A stretch of DNA of 64,000 nucleotides from Streptomyces violens (GTDB taxonomy: Bacteria; Actinomycetota; Actinomycetes; Streptomycetales; Streptomycetaceae), in assembly GCF_000717745.1 (NCBI RefSeq), contig NZ_JOBH01000019.1, positions 124,001-188,000 on the forward strand, in the 5' to 3' direction. Positions 8,611 to 16,387 of the stretch are shown piece after piece. Both the position numbers and the translations under genes were made by a program. Numbering within the stretch: position 1 is the stretch's first letter; every line of letters begins with the position of its first letter. The notes under the pieces were generated by a model that was not told the DNA's origin, did no database searches, and was given only the letters and a program-made list of their open reading frames with translations.

Positions 8611-9022
8611 TTCAATTCCCCCTTTGTCATGCCCCAACGACACCAGTGAGCCGATGCGCGGATGCGGGCTGCTCCTGAGTGGCAGCCGGCGGTGAGGCGT
8701 TCGGCGATGCGCTCGCCGAACGGTCGGCGAGGCGCCCGCTCATGCTGTCGATGCGCACGGCGTCGGGCGCGGCGACTCAAAGCATGTACGGGAGTGCATT
8801 GGGGCCGCAGCGCGTTGGCTCTGCCCTCAACTGGCCCGCTTACTATTCGACATCGGACGACCGGTGTCAACGGGATTGATCTTGAAAGCCGCGGCTGATG
8901 CGCCGGTCATGCGTGACATACCCGGACATAGGGGCGACCGAGCTCGCCGCTGTTGCGCCTGTAACAAGGGCTGCTCGGGCGCCCAGTACGAACTCGCGCG
9001 TGTGTGCCGGTTGTTGGATCGT
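8611..9022. other. rppA upstream region, no gene seen
   Basis: A 412-bp gap between rppA and the MmyB-like regulator stop, both on the minus strand. It contains the rppA RBS, an unusually long apparent 5' leader of ~225 nt and the promoter candidate at 8842-8870. Short open frames on either strand have no start signal or recognisable motif. No strong terminator hairpin for the upstream regulator was found. Confidence 0.5.
8842..8870 (-). promoter_or_regulatory. Candidate sigma-70-type promoter for rppA-cupin-prenyltransferase-idi
   Basis: On the minus strand TTGACA (8865-8870) is followed after 17 bp by AATAGT (8842-8847). The -35 is a perfect consensus and the spacing ideal; the -10 is a fair match. 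It points toward rppA and would give a leader of about 225 nt. Confidence 0.5.
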
Positions 9023-9847
9023 CTAGCGATCGACAGACATCCCGTTGTCATTCGTCCGGACCGGGGTGTAGACGACCACATGCACGTCGGGGTGGTCGGC
9101 AGGCGCCAGTCGATGGTGCTCGAAGTGCTGCACCCCCGCGACCGGGTGGTCGAAGACACGCATCCGGGAGGTGAAGCCCTCGATGTGGTGGTCCTGCCAG
9201 GCCGCGCGGAAGCCCTCGTTGGTGCCGAGCAGGCGCTGGATGGCCGGGGAGCCGGCGAGATCGCCGAGCCGGGGGCCGGCCTCGGCCCGGAACTCGGCGA
9301 GGAACCGACGGCTCGTCACTTCCCAGTCCGGCAGCAGATCACGGATGTAGGGATCGGTGAACACCATCCACAGCAGGTTGCGTTCCTCCGGCGCGACGGT
9401 GGCCACGTTCGGATACAGGTCGAGATACGCGGCGTTCCAGCCGGTGACCGTCCAGTCGGGGGCGATGGCGTACGCGGGGAATCCGACGAGCGCGTCGAGT
9501 AACCGCTGCACGTGGGCGGGCGCGGTGTGGCCCCCCGGTGCGGCGGACTCGGTGAGCGGGGCGTATCCGGCCAGGGTCAGCACGTAGACGTGCTCGGCGG
9601 GGGTCAGGCGCAGCGTGCGGGCGAGGGCGTCCAGCACGTGTCGAGAGGGCTGGATGTCGCGGCCCTGCTCCAGCCAGGTGTACCAAGTGACGCTGACCTG
9701 GGAGAGCGTGGCAACTTCCTCGCGGCGCAGACCGCCACGGCGGCGCGGACCGGCCGGGGGCAGGCCGACTTCCGTCGGACTGAGCCGTGCACGCCTGGCG
9801 CGCAGGAAGTCGCCCAGCTCCTTCCGCCGATCTTCTGCTGTTCCCAT
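9023..9847 (-). CDS. XRE-family regulator with MmyB-like ligand-binding domain
   Basis: A 274-residue transcription factor. Residues ~8-95 are a Cro/C1-type helix-turn-helix (RREEVATLSQVSVTWYTWLEQGRD), and ~105-270 are the PAS-like MmyB ligand-binding domain (PDWTVTGWNAAYLDLYPN, RNLLWMVFTDPYIRDLLPDW, HPDVHVVVYTPV). Members of this family are often divergently paired with a short-chain dehydrogenase and bind a lipid-like ligand. Here the divergent partner is the NmrA-like protein at 10238, separated by an ilvD remnant. Leu116 is a TTA codon (9500-9502), suggesting translation only when bldA tRNA is present. It probably represses its neighbour and itself. Confidence 0.88.
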   Translation of the reverse strand: MGTAEDRRKELGDFLRARRARLSPTEVGLPPAGPRRRGGLRREEVATLSQVSVTWYTWLEQGRDIQPSRHVLDALARTLRLTPAEHVYVLTLAGYAPLTESAAPGGHTAPAHVQRLLDALVGFPAYAIAPDWTVTGWNAAYLDLYPNVATVAPEERNLLWMVFTDPYIRDLLPDWEVTSRRFLAEFRAEAGPRLGDLAGSPAIQRLLGTNEGFRAAWQDHHIEGFTSRMRVFDHPVAGVQHFEHHRLAPADHPDVHVVVYTPVRTNDNGMSVDR

Positions 9848-9930
9848 GGACGCAGGATAAGTGCTGGTAGTGGGAGTAATAGCAGTCGGGGCGTCTTCTC
9901 GGTACGCCCGCGCGCCACGAAGATCGGCAC

Positions 9931-10116
9931 ATGCCAGAGTTGAGATCCCGCACCGTCACCCATGGCCGGAACATGGCCGGCGTGCGCGCCCTGGTGCGTG
10001 CCTCTGGCGTGTCCAGCGCGGACGACGGCATCGCCATGGGCCACTCGGGGATGCTGTACGCGACGCCGGCCCAGTCCGCCGGTACGGGCGCGGTGCGGGC
10101 CCTGCCCACCGACTGA
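9931..10116 (+). pseudogene. Internally deleted ilvD (dihydroxy-acid dehydratase) remnant
   Basis: A 61-codon open frame starting ATG that begins MPELRSRTVTHGRNMAG, essentially the conserved N-terminus of dihydroxy-acid dehydratase. After ~30 residues it jumps to DGIAMGHSGMLYATP, which corresponds to a segment ~50 or more residues further into intact IlvD (DGIAMGHxGMLYSLPSRE). The FANSFTEF-type region between is missing, as is everything after. The tail is unrelated and ends in the first copy of a 31-bp tandem repeat. This is a decayed gene fragment, presumably a leftover of a second ilvD copy. It cannot encode a functional enzyme and may now only serve as upstream sequence for the 10238 gene. 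Confidence 0.75.
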
Positions 10117-10148
10117 TGGGCGCGGTGCGGGCCCTGCCCACCGACTGA
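10086..10148. repeat. 31-bp tandem duplication
   Basis: Two identical 31-bp copies at 10086-10116 and 10118-10148, separated by one base, each beginning GGGCGCGGTGCGGGCC and ending ACCGACTGA. The first copy supplies the stop of the ilvD remnant. A recent slippage event in decaying DNA is the simplest reading. Confidence 0.85.
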
Positions 10149-10237
10149 CTTTCCCCGCCTGCCGTGCGCACGCCGCCATACTGCAGGGGCCGAGCTCAGC
10201 CCCGTACGCACGGATACCCGCAAGGAGACAACCCCAC

Positions 10238-11098
10238 ATGATCCTGGTCACCGGTGCCACCGGAAACGTCGGCCGCAACCTCGTGCGCGAACTGCTCGAC
10301 GCAGGAGAGAAGGTACGGGCCCTCACCCGCGACCCCGCCACCTGCAACCTGCCCGACGGCGTCGAGACCGTCGCCGGAGACCTCACCCGCCCGGAAACCC
10401 TGGCCACCGCCCTGCAGGGCGTGGACCGCGCATTCCTGTTCCCCGTCCACGGCGCCCTCGATGCCTTCCTCGCCGGCGCGAAGGAGGCCGGTACGCAACA
10501 CATCGTGCTGCTCTCCTCGGACTCCGTCACCTTCCCCGAGCCCGGCTGGATCGGTGAGCAGCACCTCGCCTGCGAACAGGCCGTCGCCGACTCCGGGATG
10601 TCCTGGACCTTCGTCCGCCCCACCGTCTTCATGGCCAATGACCTCGGCTGGGCCCACCAGCTCAGGAACGACGGAACGGTACGAGGCGCGTACGGCGGCG
10701 GCGCCATGGCCCCGGTCGACGAGCGCGACATCGCCGCGGTCGCCGCCCACGCCCTGCTCGCCCCGGACCCCGGCAAGACGTACGAACTCACCGGCCCGCA
10801 GGCCCTCAGCCAGATCGACCGGGTCCGCATCATCGGCGAAACCCTCGGCCTCCCTGCCCGCTTCGAAGAGGTCCCCCGCGAAGCCGTCCGCCAACGGCTG
10901 CTCAACCACATGCCGCCCCCGGCCGTCGACTTCCTCCTCGACCAACTCGCCGCCTCCCGGGCGACTCCCACCCCCGTACTCCCCACCATCGAACAGGTCA
11001 CCGGCCGCCCGGCCCACACCTACGCCGAATGGGTCACCCACCACGCCGCGGACTTCAACGGCGGACAGCAGACCGGGCCGCGTGTGCATTCGGCCTGA
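10238..11098 (+). CDS. NmrA-like NAD(P)-binding protein (atypical SDR)
   Basis: A 286-residue protein with an N-terminal Rossmann motif VTGATGNVGRNLVRELL (GxxGxxG) and the NmrA/QOR2-like pattern VRALTRDPA, GDLTRPETLATALQGVDRAFL, HIVLLSS and FVRPTVFMAN. There is no clear YxxxK, as in many NmrA-like proteins that act as redox sensors or quinone/NADPH oxidoreductases. ATG at 10238 has CAAGGAG 10 nt upstream. It is divergent from the MmyB-like regulator, a pairing seen often in actinomycetes, and is probably controlled by it. Confidence 0.85.
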   Translation: MILVTGATGNVGRNLVRELLDAGEKVRALTRDPATCNLPDGVETVAGDLTRPETLATALQGVDRAFLFPVHGALDAFLAGAKEAGTQHIVLLSSDSVTFPEPGWIGEQHLACEQAVADSGMSWTFVRPTVFMANDLGWAHQLRNDGTVRGAYGGGAMAPVDERDIAAVAAHALLAPDPGKTYELTGPQALSQIDRVRIIGETLGLPARFEEVPREAVRQRLLNHMPPPAVDFLLDQLAASRATPTPVLPTIEQVTGRPAHTYAEWVTHHAADFNGGQQTGPRVHSA

Positions 11099-11101
11099 CC
11101 T

Positions 11102-12010
11102 GTGAGGCTTGCTGGTGCCGGAGTCGTCGGCAAGGTACCCGCTCCTGTGCTCGTGCTGGGTGGCGTGTGCGGGATTCAGTTCGGTGCGGCGTTCTCGCCC
11201 CAGGTGTACCCGCAGGTGGGCGCGCCGGGCGTGGTGTTCCTCCGGTTGCTGATCGCGGGGGTACTTCTCTGCCTGGTGTGGCGCCCACGGCGCCAGGCGT
11301 TGACCTCGGTGAAGGACGCGTGGGGAACGGTGATCGGCGCCGGGACCTTGCTGGCGGGACACCACCTCGCGTTCTACGAGGCGGTGAAACACATCCCCCT
11401 CGGGGCCGTGGCGACGATCGAATTCCTCGGCCCGTTCGCCATCGCCCTGGCCGGGTCGCGGCGGGTGGTCGACCTGCTGCCCGCATGTCTGGCGGCGGGC
11501 GGTGTTTTCCTGCTCAGCGGGGGCGGCGTTCCCCTGGAACCGGTCGGCCTTGCGCTGGCAGGGGTCGCGGCGTGCTGCTGGGCCGGCTACATCCTCGTCT
11601 CCTCCCGCATGGCACAACGCCTCAGCGGTGGCCAGGGCCTGGCACTGGCGGTGCTGTGGGCAGCACTGCTGAGTGCCCCGTACGGTGTCGCCCACGCGGG
11701 GAGTGCACTGCTGGACCCCCACGTGCTGTGGGTCACCGCAGTGGTGGCGGTAGCGGCCAGCGTGCTGCCGTACTCGTTCAACTTGGCGGCGCTGCGCCGG
11801 ATTCCGCCTCGTGTGTTCGGTGTGCTGACGAGCCTTGAGCCCGCCGCCGGCGCCCTCTTCGGGTTGCTCATCCTCGGCCAGCGGCTCGCCTGGCCGCAGT
11901 GGCTCGGCATCGCCGCGGTCGCCTGCGCCTCCGTCGCCGCGACGCTCCTGGGGGCCGGGGAGCGACGGAGCGTACGAGTGGCTGGGCGTAGGTGTCAGCT
12001 CGTGCGGTAG
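11102..12010 (+). CDS. EamA-family (RhtA-like) inner-membrane exporter
   Basis: A 302-residue drug/metabolite transporter of the ten-helix EamA type. Hydrophobic segments run throughout, with motifs typical of the RhtA threonine/homoserine export branch: GIQFGAAFSP, FLRLLIAGVLL, GHHLAFYEAVKHIPLGAVATIEFLGPFAIAL, PYSFNLAALRRIPPRVFGVLTSLEPAAGALFGLLILGQRL. GTG start 3 bp after the NmrA-like stop, so the two may be cotranscribed. The 3' end overlaps the convergent LysR gene by 16 bp. Likely substrate is an amino acid or related small metabolite; sequence does not tell which. Confidence 0.88.
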   Translation: MRLAGAGVVGKVPAPVLVLGGVCGIQFGAAFSPQVYPQVGAPGVVFLRLLIAGVLLCLVWRPRRQALTSVKDAWGTVIGAGTLLAGHHLAFYEAVKHIPLGAVATIEFLGPFAIALAGSRRVVDLLPACLAAGGVFLLSGGGVPLEPVGLALAGVAACCWAGYILVSSRMAQRLSGGQGLALAVLWAALLSAPYGVAHAGSALLDPHVLWVTAVVAVAASVLPYSFNLAALRRIPPRVFGVLTSLEPAAGALFGLLILGQRLAWPQWLGIAAVACASVAATLLGAGERRSVRVAGRRCQLVR

Positions 12011-12852
12011 AGCGAGGTGAGCAGTTCGATCACGGCCTGGGTGGCGGAGTGCGGGTCGTCGCGCCACCAGGCGATCCGCACCGCGATCGGCTCGGCGTCG
12101 CGCACGGGCCGGTAGACGACGCCGGGCCGTGGGTACTGGTTGGCGGTGGATTCCGCGGTCATTCCTACGCAGCGGCCCGTGGAAATCACATTGAGCCAGT
12201 CGTCGACGTCGCGGGTGTCCTCGGTGGCCGGGCGGGCGCCGGGTGGCCACAGCTCCGTCGTCGTGGTGCCGGTCCGCCGGTCGATCAGCAGCGTGCGCCC
12301 GCTGATGTCGGCGAGTCTGACCGACCGGCGCCGGGCCAGTGGGTCGTCGGACGCCATGACACACAGGCGCCGTTCCAGTCCCACGATGGCGGAGTCGAAA
12401 CGAGTGTCGTTGAGCGGTATGCGTACTACGGAAAGGTCGCAGGCGCCGTCCGCCAGCCCGGCGGTGGCGGAGTTGACGCGTACGAGCTGCAGGTCCGTCT
12501 CGGGGTGAGTGGCACCCCAGCGGCGCTGAAAGGCCAGCGTGTGGCGGCCGACTGCCGACCACGCGTATCCGATCCGCAAGCGCGTGTGACCCGACGCGGC
12601 CTCCCGGACCAGATCCTCCACCTCCCCGAGCACCCGCCGGGCATGCGACACAACGCGCAGCCCGGTCCCCGTGGGAGTCACCTCGCGCGAGGTGCGCCGC
12701 AGCAATCGCGCCCCGAGGGCGCGTTCGAGCGAGGCCAACGTACGGGACACAGCGGCCTGAGAGACGCCGAGCGCAATGGCAGCATCGGTGAAACTGCCCT
12801 CATCGACGATCGCGACAAGACAACGCAACTGCCGCAGCTCCACATCCGTCAT
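11995..12852 (-). CDS. LysR-family transcriptional regulator
   Basis: A 285-residue LTTR: winged HTH at ~1-62 (LRQLRCLVAIVDEGSFTDAA, GVSQAAVSRTLASLERALGARLLRRTSR) and a substrate-binding domain (~88-285). The ATG at 12852 fits the family N-terminus MTDVELRQLRC; an in-frame extension to 12933 does not. A TATACA hexamer lies only 8 bp upstream of the ATG and no Shine-Dalgarno is present, so the message may be leaderless. It is convergent with the EamA exporter, which it may regulate, though LTTR genes usually lie divergent to their target. Confidence 0.9.
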   Translation of the reverse strand: MTDVELRQLRCLVAIVDEGSFTDAAIALGVSQAAVSRTLASLERALGARLLRRTSREVTPTGTGLRVVSHARRVLGEVEDLVREAASGHTRLRIGYAWSAVGRHTLAFQRRWGATHPETDLQLVRVNSATAGLADGACDLSVVRIPLNDTRFDSAIVGLERRLCVMASDDPLARRRSVRLADISGRTLLIDRRTGTTTTELWPPGARPATEDTRDVDDWLNVISTGRCVGMTAESTANQYPRPGVVYRPVRDAEPIAVRIAWWRDDPHSATQAVIELLTSLYRTS

Positions 12853-12860
12853 GACCCAAC

Positions 12861-12866
12861 TGTATA
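12861..12866 (-). promoter_or_regulatory. Candidate -10 of a leaderless LysR transcript
   Basis: TATACA on the minus strand ends 8 nt before the LysR ATG, placing the expected transcription start at or within 1-2 nt of the start codon. No good -35 is visible. Confidence 0.4.
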
Positions 12867-12946
12867 GACGAACCGCAGATGCCTTTTGTGCAAGCGCAGC
12901 AGCGCAGCGCCCCCTGAGTTCGCGCGTCCCCAAAGTGCGCGCGGGA

Positions 12947-13891
12947 TCAAGTGCGTGCGGCGATCCAGGACAGCACCTTGGTCTTGATGCCGGGGGCGTT
13001 GAGGATGGCGCCGCCGTGGGCGTTGCCGGGGATGGTTTCGACGGTGATGCCGTTCGTGGGCATGTCGTGGTCGACTTCTTCGGCGCGTTCGAGGTCGGTG
13101 GAGTGAGTGACGGGGATGAAGTCGTCTTCGGAGTGGAGGAGGTACATGCGGGCGTCGTTGGCGCCGGAGGCGCGGTTTTTGACGACGGTGTCTTTCCAGG
13201 TGTCCCAGCAGCTGGGGTGCATGGAGGTGGCGGTGTCGGTGGGATCCGGGTAGCAGCGCGTCAGGACGGTGGCGTTGTCGCGCACCTTGCGTTCGTTGGC
13301 GGTGCTGGTGTCGTGGTTGCCGTCGTTCCAGGCGCGGTAGGGGGAGTTGACGGGGGAGAGGCCGACGACGCCCTTTACCCGGTCGGCGCCGGAACCGTAG
13401 GTCGCCACTGCTGTGCCGATCTGGCCGCCTGCGGATGACCCGAGGATGACGATGCGGTTGGGGTCGAGGTCGAAGCGGGCGGCGTTGGATTTGATCCAGG
13501 TGAGGGCGGAGAGGGCGTCGTTGCGCTGGGCGGGCCAGGGGGCGTCGAAGTTGAGGCGGTAGTCCACGGAGAAGGTGGCGTAGCCGGCGTCGGCGAAGGT
13601 GCGGGACCAGGTGGCCCAGCCGGCGTCCTCGTACCAGTAACCACCGTGGAGGATGACGATGCCGGGCTGCGTGCCGCTGGTGGGATTCCAGTAGGCGTCC
13701 AGCTTCTGGCGGGTGTGCGAGCCATAGGCGTAAGTGGCTTCGCTGCGGGAGGCCGCGGATCCGGCGTCTGTCGTATGAGCCGCGGCACGGGCTCTGCTGG
13801 CGTTGGTGGCCTGGCTGCTGCCCGTATCGATGGTCAGGAGTGCCGCGACGAGTGCGGTACAGAAGGCTAAATACATCAGGTAACGACGCAC
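12947..13891 (-). CDS. Secreted alpha/beta hydrolase (esterase/lipase, BD-FAE-like)
   Basis: A 314-residue hydrolase. GTG start followed by a signal peptide (basic start, hydrophobic YLAFCTALVAALL, Ala-rich stretch after). The catalytic domain has the oxyanion motif LHGGYWYE, nucleophile Ser in ILGSSAGGQ, acid in HSEDDFIP, and His in IPGNAHGGA. This is the carbohydrate-esterase/feruloyl-esterase-like group; the substrate is unknown. Leu8, inside the signal peptide, is a TTA codon (13868-13870), implying bldA dependence. A promoter candidate lies at 14020-14050. It stands alone, upstream of the LysR gene by 94 bp on the same strand. Confidence 0.85.
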   Translation of the reverse strand: MRRYLMYLAFCTALVAALLTIDTGSSQATNASRARAAAHTTDAGSAASRSEATYAYGSHTRQKLDAYWNPTSGTQPGIVILHGGYWYEDAGWATWSRTFADAGYATFSVDYRLNFDAPWPAQRNDALSALTWIKSNAARFDLDPNRIVILGSSAGGQIGTAVATYGSGADRVKGVVGLSPVNSPYRAWNDGNHDTSTANERKVRDNATVLTRCYPDPTDTATSMHPSCWDTWKDTVVKNRASGANDARMYLLHSEDDFIPVTHSTDLERAEEVDHDMPTNGITVETIPGNAHGGAILNAPGIKTKVLSWIAART

Positions 13892-14019
13892 GGAATGTTG
13901 CCCTTCACCACAGTTCAGCAGGCACCCGTGATTCTGGGCGCACGCTCGTGGAAGCGAGCAGCGCGAACAGAGCGTGGGGGGCGCTCGAACGCCTGCCTTA
14001 TTCGAGCGAAGCGAGCGGA

Positions 14020-14050
14020 ACTATAGCCAGGCGAAGAAGCGGTATGTCAA
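14020..14050 (-). promoter_or_regulatory. Candidate promoter for the secreted esterase
   Basis: Minus-strand TTGACA (14045-14050) and TATAGT (14020-14025) with a 19-bp spacer. Both hexamers are near-consensus; the spacer is slightly long. It would give a leader of about 120 nt, which contains a short hairpin GCTCG/CGAGC. Confidence 0.5.
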
Positions 14051-14133
14051 CACCCACAGGGTGGAATGTACGACTTCTGGTCTCTTCTCCTGGAAGAGGG
14101 TGACTCAGGCCGTCTCTGCGGACGTCGTCCTCG

Positions 14134-14727
14134 TCAGCTCGTGCCCGGCAGAGCGTTTTCCAGGAGGATCTCTGCTGCTGCCCGCGCGTGTCGTCCGTAG
14201 TCCGCATCACTCAGCACCATGGCGCGGCTGGCGGCCCCGTCCGCCAGAGTGACGAGTTGTTCGGCGAGTGCGGCGGGCTCGCGGCAACCCAGTTCCGTTA
14301 CCAGTGCAGTGACCAGCCGCACCATCAGCAGTTTCTGTTCGCGGGCGTAGGAGTGGACCGCGCTCTGCGGGTCGGGGAACTCCGCGGCGGCGTCGATGAA
14401 CGGGCATCCGCGCACGGGAGCCGCGTCCGCGGCAGGCGGGGCGAACAGTGCGAGGATCCGTTCTCTCGCCGGGATGTCCTCGCGCGTCAGCGCGCTCTCC
14501 AGGGTGTGACCCGTCGAGGCGAGGTCTTGGAGATGGGCGATGACCAGGTCGCTCTTGGTCCGAAAGTGCGCGTAGAGGGTGCGCTTGGACACCGGTGCCT
14601 GCTCTGCGACCTGTTCCATGCCGGTCGCGTTGATCCCTTGGGTCGCGAACAGCTGGGCGGCGGCGGCCAGGATGCGTTCGCGCCCCCCGCGCCCCTGCCG
14701 TCGAGACGCCGTCGTCACCGTACTCAT
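14134..14727 (-). CDS. TetR/AcrR-family repressor
   Basis: A 197-residue TetR protein with the DNA-binding domain at ~15-62 (RERILAAAAQLFATQGINATGMEQVAEQAPVSKRTLYAHFRTKSDL) and an alpha-helical effector domain after it. It is divergent from the nitroreductase at 14837; the 109-bp intergenic region holds two related palindromes that look like its operators, one overlapping its own promoter region. The likely job is repression of the nitroreductase and of itself, released by a small-molecule ligand. Confidence 0.9.
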   Translation of the reverse strand: MSTVTTASRRQGRGGRERILAAAAQLFATQGINATGMEQVAEQAPVSKRTLYAHFRTKSDLVIAHLQDLASTGHTLESALTREDIPARERILALFAPPAADAAPVRGCPFIDAAAEFPDPQSAVHSYAREQKLLMVRLVTALVTELGCREPAALAEQLVTLADGAASRAMVLSDADYGRHARAAAEILLENALPGTS

Positions 14728-14731
14728 GAGG

Positions 14732-14755
14732 GAAGTATACGTTTCCGTTTACTTC
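14732..14755. promoter_or_regulatory. Candidate TetR operator 1
   Basis: A 24-bp imperfect inverted repeat with 10-bp arms GAAGTATACG and CGTTTACTTC around TTTC. It shares the GTAWACG/CGTTTAC half-sites with the second site at 14788, and lies 5 bp upstream of the TetR start codon. Confidence 0.6.
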
Positions 14756-14787
14756 GGAGGGGGTGGTTGGCTACAGTAGCGCCGCAG

Positions 14788-14805
14788 GTAAACGCAGGCG
14801 TTTAC
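14788..14805. promoter_or_regulatory. Candidate TetR operator 2
   Basis: An 18-bp palindrome, GTAAACGC AG GCGTTTAC, with perfect 8-bp arms. It lies 31 bp upstream of the nitroreductase ATG, in position to block its transcription. Confidence 0.7.
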
Positions 14806-14836
14806 TTAAGCGCCCTTGAGTCGCGAGGAGAGTTCT

Positions 14837-15526
14837 ATGAGCGAGCCGGTTTTCACCGAGCTGAGCGACTACGCGGAGAAGCTGATACGCGGTCGCCACG
14901 CGACACGCGCGTTCCGACCCGAGGTCGTGCCCGAGGACACCATGCGCGCGATCTTCTCTCTTGCCGGCGCAGCGCCGTCCAACTCCAACGCGCAACCGTG
15001 GCGGGTCGAGGTGGTCAGTGGCGCGAGCCGCCAACGCCTGGCGGACGCCTTGCAGGCGGCCCACGCCGAACAGCGCACCTCGGCCGACTTCCCGTACTCC
15101 GAGGGCATGTACGCCCCCGTCCACCAGGAGCGGCGGGCGGCGTTCGGCGCCGGTCTGTACGGAGCGCTGGGCATCGGCCCTGACGACTACGCGGCACGCG
15201 CGGCCTACGACGCGGAGAGCCTGCGCTTCTACGGGGCACCACATGCCGCGTTCCTGTTCGTTACCGGCGACGGCGGGGCGCGACTGGCCGCCGACGTCGG
15301 CGCCTACATGCAGACGCTGCTCCTGGCCATGGCCGCATACGGCGTGGACAGTTGCCCGCAGGGCCTGCTCAGCTTCTACGCCGACACCGTCCGGACCGAA
15401 CTCGGCGTCACCGACGGTAAGTTGCTCGTGGGTATCTCTTTCGGCTACGCCGACGAGAGCGCGCCGGTGAACCGAGTCACGACCGAGCGGGCCGCCCTCG
15501 AAACAACCACCGCCTTCCACGTCTAA
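14837..15526 (+). CDS. Nitroreductase-family flavoprotein
   Basis: A 229-residue FMN-dependent nitroreductase. N-terminal RGRHATRAFRPEVVPEDTM is the FMN-binding Arg motif, AGAAPSNSNAQPWRVEVVSG is the classic nitroreductase signature, and VGAYMQTLLLAMAAYGVDSCPQG and LLVGISFGYAD follow. These enzymes use NAD(P)H to reduce nitro groups or quinones. ATG at 14837 has GAGGAG 7 nt upstream; a start 7 codons earlier has no RBS. It is divergent from, and probably repressed by, the TetR protein through the palindrome at 14788. Confidence 0.9.
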   Translation: MSEPVFTELSDYAEKLIRGRHATRAFRPEVVPEDTMRAIFSLAGAAPSNSNAQPWRVEVVSGASRQRLADALQAAHAEQRTSADFPYSEGMYAPVHQERRAAFGAGLYGALGIGPDDYAARAAYDAESLRFYGAPHAAFLFVTGDGGARLAADVGAYMQTLLLAMAAYGVDSCPQGLLSFYADTVRTELGVTDGKLLVGISFGYADESAPVNRVTTERAALETTTAFHV

Positions 15527-15543
15527 CGAGCTGGTCCGGGCGT

Positions 15544-16317
15544 TCAGTGGATGTGTGATCCGCCGTTGATGTCGTACGTGACGCCCGTGAGGTAACCGGA
15601 TGCGGGGCGGGCCAGGAAGGCGATGACGTCGGCGACGTCGGTGACGCTGCCGGCGCGGCGCATCGGGATGTCTTCGATCATGTCGGCTTTGCGTGCCGGA
15701 TCGAGCTTGCCGGCGGTGATGTCGGTGTCGATCAGGCCGGGGGCCACCGAGTTGGCGGTGACGCCGGAGGGGCCGAGTTCGCGGGCCAGGGCGCGGGAGA
15801 AGCCGAGCAGGGCCGCCTTGGCGGCCGAGTACGCGACGCCGCCGAAGACCCCGCCGCCGCGTTCGGCCGAGACGGACGACAGGTGGATGATGCGGCCGAA
15901 GCCGCGCTGTGCCATGCCGGGGGCCACTCGTCGGGTGACGAGGAAGCTGCCGCGGACGTTGACATCGAAGATGCGGTCCCATTCCTCGGCCGAGACGTCG
16001 AGGAAACGGGTCGGTGAGGTGATGCCGGCGTTGTTGACCAGCGCGCCGATCGGGGGCAGGGCAGCCTCGACGGCTGCTATGGCGGCGTCCACCGCCTCGG
16101 GGTCGGTCACATCGGCGGCGAGGCCCAGCCCCTGCACGCCGTGGGCCTGGGCCACCTCCCGAGCAGTGTCCTCGGCGGCCTCCTTGTCCACATCCAGTAC
16201 GGCGATGTGGTAACCGTCGGCGGCCAGGGCGTGCGCGGTGGCACGGCCGATGCCGCGAGGGGATCCGGCACCGGTGACGATGGCGGTGCGGGGGGTGGAG
16301 GAGGAGTCGGTAGTCAT
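15544..16317 (-). CDS. Short-chain dehydrogenase/reductase (FabG-like)
   Basis: A 257-residue classical SDR: cofactor motif VTGAGSPRGIGRA, NNAG, active-site Ser in LSSVSAERGGG, and YSAAK with the catalytic Tyr and Lys, then APGLIDTDI. LDVDKE (Asp after beta2) suggests NAD rather than NADP. RBS AGAGGAAA precedes the ATG at 16317. It is the last gene of the transporter/transketolase operon, 70 bp after the transketolase C-terminal subunit. Probable role: oxidising a sugar, polyol or related hydroxy compound so that the transketolase pair can act on the ketose. Confidence 0.88.
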   Translation of the reverse strand: MTTDSSSTPRTAIVTGAGSPRGIGRATAHALAADGYHIAVLDVDKEAAEDTAREVAQAHGVQGLGLAADVTDPEAVDAAIAAVEAALPPIGALVNNAGITSPTRFLDVSAEEWDRIFDVNVRGSFLVTRRVAPGMAQRGFGRIIHLSSVSAERGGGVFGGVAYSAAKAALLGFSRALARELGPSGVTANSVAPGLIDTDITAGKLDPARKADMIEDIPMRRAGSVTDVADVIAFLARPASGYLTGVTYDINGGSHIH

Positions 16318-16387
16318 GTGTTTTTCCTCTGGCGGTAGTTGAGCTGGAGTTGTGCGAACGGGGCGGATGCAGGGAGCTGAGTGGTCG

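Noticed and set aside
10196..12562. 788-codon open frame on the minus strand
   Set aside because: Antisense to the NmrA-like and EamA genes and overlapping LysR; composition-driven, no motif, no start signal.
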